Assembly: GCA_030145195.1 (NCBI GenBank)
Contig: JAQYVY010000003.1
Span: 56,419-120,418, forward strand
Length of the DNA: 64,000 nt
Source of the DNA: Desulfuromonadales bacterium
GTDB lineage: Bacteria > Desulfobacterota > Desulfuromonadia > Desulfuromonadales > BM103
Reading direction: 5' to 3'
A program made the translations under genes and the position numbers. The number at the start of each line of letters is the position of its first letter. The first letter of the stretch is position 1. The notes beneath the pieces are model-generated. The model saw nothing but the letters and a program-made list of their open reading frames with translations, searched no databases and was not told the origin of the DNA. Positions 25,966 to 34,788 of this stretch are shown one piece after another.

Positions 25966-27138
25966 TCACATTCGCTCAAAGATCCCAGCCGCACCCATGC
26001 CGCCGCCAATGCACATGGAGACCATTCCGTACCGAGACTGGCGACGCCCCATTTCGTGCAACAGCGTTGCCGTCAACTTGGCCCCGGTGCAACCCAAGGG
26101 GTGCCCCAAAGCAATGGCACCGCCATTGACGTTGATAATCTCTGGATTCAGCCCCAACGCCTTGATCACCGCCAGCGACTGGGAAGCAAAGGCTTCGTTG
26201 AGTTCAATCAGGTCCATATCCCCCTGCTTCAGCCCGGCTAATTTGAGCGCGGCGGGGATCGCCTCAATTGGCCCGATCCCCATGATCTCGGGCGGCACCC
26301 CCTTGACCGCAAAGGCCACGAACCGGGCCAGAGGGTCTTTGCCGAGTTCTTTGAGGAAAGTTTCTGAAACCACCAGTGAGGCCGCAGCGCCATCGGTCAT
26401 CTGCGAAGTATTGCCAGCGGTTACTGTCCCACCAAGTTTGAACGCCGGCTTGAGTCGAGCCAACCCTTCTGCGGTCGTATCGGGCCGCACTCCTTCGTCG
26501 CTACTGACCAGCTCTCGCGCCTGCTGGGCTTTGCCCTTAACGATGGTTGTTTTCTCAATTTCTACCGGAATGATTTCTTCAACAAAATGCCCCGCCTCAA
26601 TGGCGGCAGCCGCCTTAATGTGACTGCTGGCAGCAAAATGATCCTGGGCCTGACGATCGATCCCATACTGGTCAGCTACCAGTTCGGCCGTGATCCCCAT
26701 CGAAGCGAAGGCCTCCGGCCAGTCAGCTACCAGACCAGGATTGGCGCTAAACTTGTTGCCTCCCATCGGGACCGTGGTCATCGACTCGACGCCGCCCGCG
26801 ATGATGCAGTCGGCGAAACCGGCCATAATCCGTTCGGCAGCCAGCGCAATCGCCTGCAGCCCCGAGGAACAAAAGCGATTGATGGTCTGGGCAGGAACCT
26901 GATATGGGATGCCGGCCTTGAGTGCCGCAATCCGGGCCACGTTCATGCCCTGCTCGCCCTCGGGAAAAGCGCAGCCGAGCAGGATGTCATCAAGGCGCGC
27001 GGGGTCAATGCCAGTGCGTTCCACCAGTCCGGCAAGAGCGGCCGCAGCCAGATCATCGGGGCGCATGTCCTTGAATTTTCCCTTATTGGCGCGACAGCCA
27101 GGGGTGCGGTAACTGGCTAGGATATAAGCTGTTTTCAT
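25966..27138 (-). CDS. fadA: Acetyl-CoA C-acyltransferase (3-ketoacyl-CoA thiolase)
   Basis: 390 residues with thiolase signatures: the catalytic nucleophile Cys90 in [32 protein letters not shown]-like [36 protein letters not shown] (His plus second Cys) and the C-terminal [11 protein letters not shown]. It cleaves 3-ketoacyl-CoA to acetyl-CoA and a shortened acyl-CoA. ATG 27138 has GGAGATG upstream. The longer frame with 14 extra residues is unlikely. Partner of the FadN protein encoded just upstream (62 bp). Confidence 0.94.
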   Translation of the reverse strand: MKTAYILASYRTPGCRANKGKFKDMRPDDLAAAALAGLVERTGIDPARLDDILLGCAFPEGEQGMNVARIAALKAGIPYQVPAQTINRFCSSGLQAIALAAERIMAGFADCIIAGGVESMTTVPMGGNKFSANPGLVADWPEAFASMGITAELVADQYGIDRQAQDHFAASSHIKAAAAIEAGHFVEEIIPVEIEKTTIVKGKAQQARELVSSDEGVRPDTTAEGLARLKPAFKLGGTVTAGNTSQMTDGAAASLVVSETFLKELGKDPLARFVAFAVKGVPPEIMGIGPIEAIPAALKLAGLKQGDMDLIELNEAFASQSLAVIKALGLNPEIINVNGGAIALGHPLGCTGAKLTATLLHEMGRRQSRYGMVSMCIGGGMGAAGIFERM

Positions 27139-27200
27139 CGTTTCATCTCCAAAGATTTGCTGGCAAAACTTCAAGTGCAACTATCACGGCGGTTTTTGCC

Positions 27201-29588
27201 TTAATTGCGTAGCGGCTTACCCGTCTTCAGCATGTGTTGGATGCGTTGGGCGGTCTGCTTGTTGCCGCACAGCTTGAGAAACCCTTCCCGCTCCAGTTGC
27301 AACAGGTAAGCTTCCGAGATCGGCATGCCGGCAGGCACGTCACCGCCACAGATAATTGAGGCAATCACACGGCCCATTTCGGCTTCATACTCAGTAACAA
27401 AGCCTCCCTGGTGCAAATTCCAAAGCTGGCTCTTGATGCTGGCGGCCACGCTACGTCCCGGTGCGGGAATATTCTCTGCCGGGCGCGGTGGCCGATAGTT
27501 GACCGCCAGGGCCAGCACCTTCTGCTTGGCGTCGGTAATCAGCCGATCAATATCCATGCTGATACTGTCTCCGGCACGCAGGTAATTCATATCGAACAGT
27601 TCGGCCGCCCCCATGGAGACCTGGGCCATAGCAATCTGTTTGAAATGTTTAAAGATAAAGGGCGAAACATCGGTATCATAGCGAATGGCCAGTTCGGCCG
27701 CGCGCAGACACATCTCCTTGGTTCCGCCGCCAGCGGGTAGCAGCCCGACGCCGATTTCGACCATCCCCATGTAGGTTTCGGCATAAGCGTTAATTGCGGC
27801 CGCATGCAAACCGAACTCACAGCCGCCGCCAAGGGCCAGATTAAAGGGCGCAACCACCACCGGCACCTTGGCATATTTGATCGCCATGGTCGCTTTTTGG
27901 AAAGCCCGCACCATCATGTCGATGTCTTCATAGGCACCCTCGGCCAGGGCCACGGCCAACAGCATCAGGTTCGCCCCAACCGAAAAGTTGACCCCCTGAT
28001 TGCCGATCACCAGCCCGACCCCTTCAGTTTCGGCGCGTTTAATCGCCTTGTGGGTCATGGCCAGGATGTCACCACCGAGCGTATTCATTTTCGAATGGAA
28101 TTCCAGGCCAAACACGCCGTCGCCAAGATCGACCACAGAACTGCCCGCACTCTTTTCAACCACGCCAAGACTCTTTTTAAGAATCTCCAGGTTAATCTGC
28201 CCGGGTTTGAGTGGGAAGGGGCGATATTCGCCAGCCTGCAGATCGAAGAACTCTTTCTGCCCGGACGCGTTGAAGCGGTAGAAAGATTCCACCTTTTTCA
28301 GAACCTCAGGAACAGCAATGCCCTCAGCTTCTGCCCGCTTGACAAAGTCGGCGACCCCGATGGCATCCAGCATCTCGAAAGGACCGATTTCCCAGTTGAA
28401 GCCCCACTTCATGGCATTATCGACATTGACCACATCGTCAGCAATTTCTGGAATGCGATTCACCGTGTAAATCAGGGTGTCACGCAGATTCTTCCAGGCG
28501 TATTCGGCGGCCTTATCCTGTCCGTTGACAACCATCTTGATCTTCTGCGCCGGGTCGTCGACCAGCTTAACCGCTGTGATAGAGGCAAATTTCGGTTTTT
28601 CAACGGGCTTGAACTCGCCGCTAATATAGTCGTAATAAAAGATCTGGCGTTTGCCGTCGACTTGTTCCTTGCGGTAAAAACCTGCTTTGCTCTTGTTGCC
28701 GAGCAGACCCTTGGCAACCATCTGCGTCATAAACTCTGGAACTTTGAAAACCTCGCGCTCCTCGTCATCTGGCAACAGTTGATAGGAGTTGTTGCCAACA
28801 TGGATCAACGTGTCGATGCCGACCAGGTCGGCGGTGCGAAAAGCCGCTGACTTGGCACGCGCCGTGGCCGGACCGGCGATGGCATCGACCTCTTCCACGG
28901 TCATCCCCATCTCGACCATATGCTCAATGCCTTTGTAGATGGCATAAACCCCAATCCGGTTGGCGATGAAGTTGGGGGTGTCCTTGGCGTAGACGATCCC
29001 CTTACCGAGGCGACGACTGATAAACTCAGCCATGCCGGCAACCACAGCCGGGTCGGTCTCTCGACAGGGCACAATCTCTAACAAGCGCATGTAGCGCGGC
29101 GGGTTAAAAAAGTGGGTCACCAGAAAGTTTTTGCGCACTTCAGACGGAAGGCCTTCGGCCATAGCGTTGACTGACAGGCCACTGGTATTGGTCGACAGAA
29201 TCGTCTTCGGTGCCAGGTGCGGCACCAGCTTCTGAAACAGGCTCTGCTTGATCGGCAGATGCTCAATGACCACCTCGATAACCCAGTCGCACTCTTTAAT
29301 CCGGGCCAGGTCATCATCAAAGTTACCGACCTCAATCTGGCTGGCGTACGCTTCCAGGTAGAGCGGCGCCGGTTTCATCTTCAACAAACCGGCAAGACCA
29401 TTCGCCGCGATCCGGTTGCGCACCTGCGGCGACTCCAGGCTCAGACCGGCGGTCTCTTCCTCGCCACTCAGTTCTTTTGGCATTATGTCGAGCAACAACA
29501 CCTCAAGACCTGCATTTGCCAGATGAGCAGCAATCGTGGCGCCCATAACCCCGGCACCAAGTACTGCCACTCGATTGATTTGCCTCAT
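27201..29588 (-). CDS. fadN: 3-hydroxyacyl-CoA dehydrogenase / enoyl-CoA hydratase, FadN type
   Basis: 795 residues. The dehydrogenase comes first: Rossmann motif VAVLGAGVMGATIAAHLANAG at ~8-28, then STNTSGLSVNAMAEGLP, THFFNPPRYMRLLEIVP and a C-terminal 3HCDH domain. The enoyl-CoA hydratase/isomerase domain follows at ~500-700 (VGLVIGNQGVNFSVGANL, APFNLALGGGCEFGLHAA, EIGVGLLPAGGGTKEM). This order is the reverse of E. coli FadB/FadJ and matches Bacillus FadN (YusL), as does the length. It does two successive steps of beta-oxidation. Its start overlaps the fadD stop by 4 bp. Confidence 0.93.
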   Translation of the reverse strand: MRQINRVAVLGAGVMGATIAAHLANAGLEVLLLDIMPKELSGEEETAGLSLESPQVRNRIAANGLAGLLKMKPAPLYLEAYASQIEVGNFDDDLARIKECDWVIEVVIEHLPIKQSLFQKLVPHLAPKTILSTNTSGLSVNAMAEGLPSEVRKNFLVTHFFNPPRYMRLLEIVPCRETDPAVVAGMAEFISRRLGKGIVYAKDTPNFIANRIGVYAIYKGIEHMVEMGMTVEEVDAIAGPATARAKSAAFRTADLVGIDTLIHVGNNSYQLLPDDEEREVFKVPEFMTQMVAKGLLGNKSKAGFYRKEQVDGKRQIFYYDYISGEFKPVEKPKFASITAVKLVDDPAQKIKMVVNGQDKAAEYAWKNLRDTLIYTVNRIPEIADDVVNVDNAMKWGFNWEIGPFEMLDAIGVADFVKRAEAEGIAVPEVLKKVESFYRFNASGQKEFFDLQAGEYRPFPLKPGQINLEILKKSLGVVEKSAGSSVVDLGDGVFGLEFHSKMNTLGGDILAMTHKAIKRAETEGVGLVIGNQGVNFSVGANLMLLAVALAEGAYEDIDMMVRAFQKATMAIKYAKVPVVVAPFNLALGGGCEFGLHAAAINAYAETYMGMVEIGVGLLPAGGGTKEMCLRAAELAIRYDTDVSPFIFKHFKQIAMAQVSMGAAELFDMNYLRAGDSISMDIDRLITDAKQKVLALAVNYRPPRPAENIPAPGRSVAASIKSQLWNLHQGGFVTEYEAEMGRVIASIICGGDVPAGMPISEAYLLQLEREGFLKLCGNKQTAQRIQHMLKTGKPLRN

Positions 29589-31441
29589 GAGTTTCCTCCA
29601 TTATCAGCCTTGTTATAACCGTCGGAACCGCTGCCATTATCCAGATAAAGGCGCTCAATCCGGTCCTGGTACTTGCTGTAAATAACCTTGCGTTTAAGCT
29701 TAAGAGTCGGGGTCAGTTCCCCCCCATCTACCGAGAAATCGCGAGGAAGCAGAATAAACTTTTTGATGGTCTGGTAGGATGGCAACTTAGCATTGAGTAA
29801 TTGAACCCGCTCAGCATAAAGCTTGTGAACCCGTTTATGGGCAACCAGATCTTCCACGTCCAGGTAATCAATACCATGCTGCTGGCCCAGCTTGATCAAA
29901 CGCTCCAGATTCGGCGTCAGGATGGCCACAAGATAAGGCTTGCGATCACCGTAAACGCAAGCCTGGGAGATATATTTATCCATCCTGAGCTCATTCTCAA
30001 GCGGTTGCGGCGCAACATTTTTTCCCCCGGAAGTGATGATGATCTCTTTTTTTCGATCAATAATATAGACGTAACCGTCCTCATCAATCCTGGCAATATC
30101 GCCGGTGTGTAACCAGCCATCCCGAAGCACCTGTGTGGTCTCCTCAGGATCCTTGTAATAGCCGATCATGACTTGCGGGCCACGGATCAGCAGTTCATTG
30201 TCGTCGGCCAGCTTAACCTCAGTCCCTGGCAAGGGCGTGCCCACGGAGCCAAAACGAACGTTCCAGGGGCTGTTCAGCGTGACCGCGGGACTTGTTTCGG
30301 TGAGGCCATAGCCTTCAAAGGTCGGGATGCCGATCACCCACATAAATTCATTGATCATCTTGTCCAGTGGCGCACCACCTGAGATAAAGTATTTGAGGCG
30401 ACCGCCGAAACGGGCACGGATCTTACGGAAAATCAGCCAGTTGAAAAAACGATACTTCAGACCAAGCAGGCCGATGGGCCCAGGAGTTATGTAGCGATTC
30501 AAAATATATTTTCGCCCGACGTCTATTGCCAGGTGGAAAATCTGGCGCCGTAGCGGGTGCATTTGATGCACATCTTCGTAAATCCGCCCGTAGATTTTTT
30601 CGAAGAGCCGCGGCACGCTGACCATCACCGTTGGCCCGACCTCCTGCATGTTCTCAACCACCTTTTCAACGCTTTCACAGAACGCCACATGACACCCCGT
30701 CATCAGCGGCGCGTAATATCCAGCCGTTCGTTCGAGCACATGACTCAAGGGCAGGAAGCTGAGGAAGATCTCATTCATGCCAAACGCTTCCAGTTTCTGC
30801 AAACCATAATGGGCATCAAACAGCACGTTGGCGTGGGTGAGCATGACCCCTTTGGGAACACCGGTCGTTCCAGAGGTGTAGATGATAGTAAGCAGGTCCG
30901 AAGACTTCACGGCTTCGATCATCACCTCTAATTCACTGCGTTCTTGTGCCGATACCGGGTAGGTTGCTTCAGAGAGCTGGTAGAGGTTGTAAACCGGGAG
31001 CTCCGGACTACCGAGGAAAAGATCGAAAGAAATGACTTGTTCAAGCAGTGGCAGCTGCTCGCGAACTGTAAGCAACTTTTCATACTGAAGCCGATTTGAA
31101 ACAAAAACTATTTTAGCGGCACAATGTTCGATGACATAAGCCGCCTGCTTAGCGGTATTGGTCGCATAAATGGGGACGGTAATCCCTTGAGCACACTGAA
31201 TGGCAAAATCCGCGATCGCCCACCCAGCACGATTTTCAGAAAAGATGGCCACCTTGTCACCCGGCACCATCCCGGCCTTACGCAAGCCACGAGCAGCCAT
31301 AAGAACTCTTTCGTAAAGAGCGCCATAGCTCAGCGACTGGTACTGGCCTTTTTTCTTATAGCTGATAGCAATCCGATCAACATACTGTTGCGCGTTCGAC
31401 TTAAGCATTTCCGGAAGAGACCGGTACGGCAATTCATACAT
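29585..31441 (-). CDS. fadD: Long-chain fatty acid-CoA ligase
   Basis: 618 residues of the ANL superfamily, long-chain AMP-dependent type: TIIYTSGTTGVPKGVMLTHAN, SFLPLSHVLERTAGYYAPL, GYGLTETSPAVTLN, GWLHTGDIARIDEDGYVYIIDRKKEIIITSGGKNVAPQPLE and a C-terminal TPTLKLKRKVIYSKY. This variant (FAA1/Lcf-like, with SGGKNVAP) acts on long-chain acids at the inner membrane. It is first in the beta-oxidation operon and is preceded by a palindrome (31483-31513) that could be a MerR-type operator. It could also activate or recycle acids connected with the Pfa/Ole pathway on the same strand. Confidence 0.92.
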   Translation of the reverse strand: MYELPYRSLPEMLKSNAQQYVDRIAISYKKKGQYQSLSYGALYERVLMAARGLRKAGMVPGDKVAIFSENRAGWAIADFAIQCAQGITVPIYATNTAKQAAYVIEHCAAKIVFVSNRLQYEKLLTVREQLPLLEQVISFDLFLGSPELPVYNLYQLSEATYPVSAQERSELEVMIEAVKSSDLLTIIYTSGTTGVPKGVMLTHANVLFDAHYGLQKLEAFGMNEIFLSFLPLSHVLERTAGYYAPLMTGCHVAFCESVEKVVENMQEVGPTVMVSVPRLFEKIYGRIYEDVHQMHPLRRQIFHLAIDVGRKYILNRYITPGPIGLLGLKYRFFNWLIFRKIRARFGGRLKYFISGGAPLDKMINEFMWVIGIPTFEGYGLTETSPAVTLNSPWNVRFGSVGTPLPGTEVKLADDNELLIRGPQVMIGYYKDPEETTQVLRDGWLHTGDIARIDEDGYVYIIDRKKEIIITSGGKNVAPQPLENELRMDKYISQACVYGDRKPYLVAILTPNLERLIKLGQQHGIDYLDVEDLVAHKRVHKLYAERVQLLNAKLPSYQTIKKFILLPRDFSVDGGELTPTLKLKRKVIYSKYQDRIERLYLDNGSGSDGYNKADNGGNS

Positions 31442-31482
31442 AGTAGGAAGGCTCCCATCTGCAGGCTATGCCTTGATACATA

Positions 31483-31513
31483 GATTACCTTAACGTTCAC
31501 GTCAAGGTTAATC
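31483..31513. promoter_or_regulatory. Candidate MerR/LiuR-type operator ahead of fadD
   Basis: A near-perfect palindrome: GATTACCTTAACGT, a TC centre, then ACGTCAAGGTTAATC. It lies 42-72 bp upstream of fadD. Read on the - strand it contains TTGACG, 17 bp, TATGTA, so it overlaps a possible -35 box. The ACGT-centred, TTGACGT...ACGTTAA form resembles LiuR-type MerR sites. The regulator gene at 21317-21721 is the obvious candidate to bind it. That is inference. Confidence 0.5.
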
Positions 31514-31613
31514 TAGGGCAACAGTTTGTTTTTGTTCGCTTGTTCATTAAGTATATCAGTTAGTTGGAGACGGGCAAGGGCATAGAGAAAACATTAGACA
31601 GCGCTGGCACGTC

Positions 31614-32324
31614 TCATTCAGGAGCAGGCCAGCCATTCCAGCGCTGCAAAAGAGTGTACTGCTGCGAAACCGCAAGTGTGGCGAGATAATATCGGGCAAC
31701 CGGAAAGCTTCTGAGCCACCAGCTTCCGTTCGAGGTGTAACAACCTTCAAGATGTGCCGAAACGAGCTCTTGATCGGGATCAGAAAAACCACCGCCCTTG
31801 CCTTTCAACCAAGCTTCCTTGCGCGTCCAGAGGCGAAAGAACAGCCTGCGTCGACGAAGATCGCTAGCGTCCTGCAGCCAGCTTTGCTCGCGCGCAGAGA
31901 AGAACTGTGCTGCGAGTTTTTCATAGTCCAGTTGACGATTGACCTGCTCAATATCAACGCCAACCTCAACACCTCTGGTCACGGCACAAAGCCCCCATTG
32001 TCCGGAATGAGCCAGGTTGAAGGTGGGAGCATCGGCAAGACCGGCAAGCGCAGGCTTGCCGAAAGCCCCAGTATCAAAGCGCAAAGTTTCTGGAGCAAGG
32101 CCAAGGTAAGCAGCAAGGATTTGACGCAGACGGGCACGGCCAACGACAAACGTCCGCGCTTTTTCAGGAATACGCAAACGTCTGGCACGCTGCAACTCCT
32201 GTTCATCAAGAAGCCCCTCTAAAGGTTCCTGACAATCAAGAGGGAAACGCCACAGATGCGCCGACCGTTCGGTCAGTTCGGGGTGTTTGGGTGGAATTTG
32301 CCATGGGGTTAAAAGAAGCGACAT
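31614..32324 (-). CDS. pfaE: 4'-phosphopantetheinyl transferase, Sfp/PfaE type
   Basis: 236 residues with the two Sfp-family signatures: GVEVGVDIEQVN (Mg-binding Asp124 and Glu126) and FRLWTRKEAWLKGKGGG (Trp166 to Lys174). The N-terminal half has RARRLRIPEKARTFVVGRARLRQIL. It moves the phosphopantetheine arm of CoA onto a Ser of acyl carrier proteins. PUFA synthases need such an enzyme (PfaE), and this is the only PPTase gene in the window, so the five ACPs of PfaA are its likely target. The symbol is given on that context. It sits between the beta-oxidation operon and the methyltransferase gene. Confidence 0.85.
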   Translation of the reverse strand: MSLLLTPWQIPPKHPELTERSAHLWRFPLDCQEPLEGLLDEQELQRARRLRIPEKARTFVVGRARLRQILAAYLGLAPETLRFDTGAFGKPALAGLADAPTFNLAHSGQWGLCAVTRGVEVGVDIEQVNRQLDYEKLAAQFFSAREQSWLQDASDLRRRRLFFRLWTRKEAWLKGKGGGFSDPDQELVSAHLEGCYTSNGSWWLRSFPVARYYLATLAVSQQYTLLQRWNGWPAPE

Positions 32325-32617
32325 ATAAAGACCTCATCAAACTTGCGTTCAGCAACGGCACAAAACTTACCGCAAGGATACCAGCCATATCAGTATCATG
32401 GAGGAAAAAATGACGAACCCGGTGAGTCCTCAATTGTAGTAAGAGACAGGTAATAATCGGTAAATTTAGTCTCTGTCTCGAACACCCTGGTGTGCAGGAA
32501 TTGCAGACCAAAGTCATTGCTACTTCAGGAAGCGATATAACTCTGTTCGATCCCCGAGCCTAAGCTTGGGTTTAATTCTCCGCAACCTACCGGGAGAAGT
32601 TTCATCCTGAAAAACCA
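32325..32617. other. Intergenic region between methyltransferase and PPTase genes
   Basis: 293 bp with no open frame of note and no member of the repeat families. The next gene is co-directional. I see no convincing terminator or promoter here. Confidence 0.3.
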
Positions 32618-33622
32618 TCACTCCGGGCATCGCCCACAGATCACACCGGCGCCATTCGGCAGATCGATCGGTAGCCGCTCAACGCGCTCCAGACCGGTTT
32701 TCTGCAGAAGCACGACAAGCTCACTCTCGCTGTAGGCTTTACCACCAGGGGTTCCAAGCAACATATTCAAAGAGAACAGCGCCGGAAAGACTGGCTTGGT
32801 ACGATCCTCCACAAGCAGAAACTCCTGCACCAGCAGTAAACCTCCTGGCTCAAGGGCTGCTACCGTTTTCTGCAGCATGTGAGCGCACCCTTCTTCTGCT
32901 TCACCATGCAGAACATGCGACAGCCAGGCAACATCATAGCGCCCGACAATCTCATCATCTTGGAAATCACCCGACTGGAAATCGATCCGCGGCTGCAGCG
33001 AGAAGCGGGAGACCGCCTGATTAGCGAACTGGCGAGTGGCGGGGAGGTCAAAGATCGTCGCCTGCAGTTCCGGGTTGTGCAGACAAAAATGAATGGCATA
33101 AGTTCCCGGACCGCCGCCAAGATCAAGCAGATGTCTTCGACCAGTCAGATCAACCTGCGGCACAATTATCGGTGCCATCTGCATCGCCAGATTAAACATC
33201 CCCATCAGAAAGCTTTCCCGTTCTGCCTCCGATGGTTCATGAGAGAAGCGATCGCGCACGGGTTCACCACTTGAGACCGATTCATCGAGCCGAGACCAGC
33301 CTTCAACCAGGTGCTGATGATGAGAAATAATATGGCCCATATATTTTGTCGAGGTTTTCGATAGAAATTCCGCAGAGAACGGTGTCGTGGAATAAACCCC
33401 CAGATACTTTTTCAGTAAATCAAGTGCGGTTAAAGCATCAAGCAGCATCGTCAACCCGCGCTCACTCAGTCCACTCCGGGCAGAAAGATCGATGGCTGTG
33501 GCGGGAGCTTCACTCAGGAGAGTAAACAAATCGAGTTTAACCCCGGCATGCAAGGTACAGGCACTCCAGTAACTGCCCGACATTTTCAACAACTCAGGGG
33601 GGGTCCAGTCTGTTTCGTTCAT
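32618..33622 (-). CDS. SAM-dependent methyltransferase with N-terminal dimerisation domain
   Basis: 334 residues. A winged-helix dimerisation domain at ~10-100 (GVKLDLFTLLSEAPATAIDLSARSGLSERGLTMLLDALTALDLL) is followed by a class I methyltransferase core: motif I LLDLGGGPGTYAIHF at ~163-178, the acidic ATIFDLP, GDFQDDEIVGRYDVAWLSHVLHG and EPGGLLLVQEFLL. This is the plant-type O-methyltransferase architecture, also seen in bacterial CrtF, BchU and antibiotic O-methyltransferases. The substrate cannot be read from sequence. Its place between oleD and the PPTase, on the same strand, makes a role in modifying a lipid product or precursor plausible but unproven. Confidence 0.85.
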   Translation of the reverse strand: MNETDWTPPELLKMSGSYWSACTLHAGVKLDLFTLLSEAPATAIDLSARSGLSERGLTMLLDALTALDLLKKYLGVYSTTPFSAEFLSKTSTKYMGHIISHHQHLVEGWSRLDESVSSGEPVRDRFSHEPSEAERESFLMGMFNLAMQMAPIIVPQVDLTGRRHLLDLGGGPGTYAIHFCLHNPELQATIFDLPATRQFANQAVSRFSLQPRIDFQSGDFQDDEIVGRYDVAWLSHVLHGEAEEGCAHMLQKTVAALEPGGLLLVQEFLLVEDRTKPVFPALFSLNMLLGTPGGKAYSESELVVLLQKTGLERVERLPIDLPNGAGVICGRCPE

Positions 33623-33798
33623 AGTCGTCCCTCGTAGGGTTGAAGATTTTACTGCAAACGTGGAGAGTTCAAACTAAAAAACCGCCAGGCAGCATAAAGC
33701 CGACAACAGCGGTCTGTGGTTTGTTCAAATTTTCCCTGAAATCCTGTTTTGATCATTTCCATCTCCATGGAGCACATCAAACCAGACGCCATCGAGCT

Positions 33799-34788
33799 TC
33801 AGCGCGTTGCCAGCCACTCCCGCAATCGCTCCAGCCCTTCATCAAAAGAGACTTTTGGCTGGTAACCAAAATCCCGCTTTGCAGCACTGAGATCAAACCA
33901 GTGGGCCGTTGAGAGTTCACGGGCCACGAAACGGGTCATGCGTGGCTCACCTTGCAAGCGCAACAGGGTATAGATTTTTTCCAGGAGGAAACCAAGGTTG
34001 TAGGCCAGAGCCGGTGAAATGGTGCGGGTCACCGGCGGCAGGCCACCGGCATCAAGGATGCGATTGACCACAGTCCAGAGCGGCAGCGGTTCGCCTTGGG
34101 ACAAGAAGTAAGCTTTGCCTGCCACCGCAGAGCCGACAGCAAGATGCTCGGCAGCCTGGAGATGGGCAAAGGCCGCGTTGTCAATATAGATGGTATCGGC
34201 CAGGCACTCGCGGGTGCCAATTTTACGCAACGCGCCCTTGGCTCCACGCTCAAGAATTCGCGGCACCAGGTGATTATCTTCCGGCCCCCAGATCAAATGT
34301 GGACGGAGTGCCACCGTTGCCAGCTCCTGATCGTTGGCCTGTAACACCAACTGTTCGGCCTCGGCCTTGGTCTGCGGATAGAAGGCTTCAAAATGCTCTG
34401 GATATGGCACCGCTTCGTCAACACCTTCCATATCAGTACCATCAAAAACCACGCTCGGCGAACTGGTATGCACCAGACGCTTGATGCGGTGTTGGCGACA
34501 GGCGGCGATGACGTGTTGGGTCCCGAGGACGTTAGCCCGGTAGAACTCCTGATATGGCCCCCAGACTCCGGCCTTAGCGGCTACGTGAAAAACGAGATCG
34601 CAACCTTCGACGGCGCGACTGACCGCAGCAGCATCGCTGAGTTCTCCGCGACAATGTTCAACCCCCATGGCGGCCAGCGCCGGGTGTTCATTACGCGAAA
34701 AAGAGCGAACAGACTCACCTCGCTCACAGAGCAACTTGACGATCGCCTTGCCGAGGAAACCACCACCACCGGTAACCAGCACTTTCAT
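33799..34788 (-). CDS. oleD: OleD, NAD(P)H-dependent 2-alkyl-3-oxoacid reductase
   Basis: 329 residues of the extended SDR family: the Rossmann motif TGGGGFLG at residues 6-13, VFHVAAKAGVWGPYQEFYRANVLGT, HTSSPSVVFDG, and the catalytic pair Tyr137-x3-Lys141 in FYPQTKAEAE. These stretches are characteristic of OleD. It reduces the 2-alkyl-3-ketoacid made by OleA to the beta-hydroxy acid that OleC uses. Its start overlaps the oleC stop by 4 bp, so translation is coupled. It closes the oleA-oleB-oleC-oleD order. Confidence 0.93.
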   Translation of the reverse strand: MKVLVTGGGGFLGKAIVKLLCERGESVRSFSRNEHPALAAMGVEHCRGELSDAAAVSRAVEGCDLVFHVAAKAGVWGPYQEFYRANVLGTQHVIAACRQHRIKRLVHTSSPSVVFDGTDMEGVDEAVPYPEHFEAFYPQTKAEAEQLVLQANDQELATVALRPHLIWGPEDNHLVPRILERGAKGALRKIGTRECLADTIYIDNAAFAHLQAAEHLAVGSAVAGKAYFLSQGEPLPLWTVVNRILDAGGLPPVTRTISPALAYNLGFLLEKIYTLLRLQGEPRMTRFVARELSTAHWFDLSAAKRDFGYQPKVSFDEGLERLREWLATR

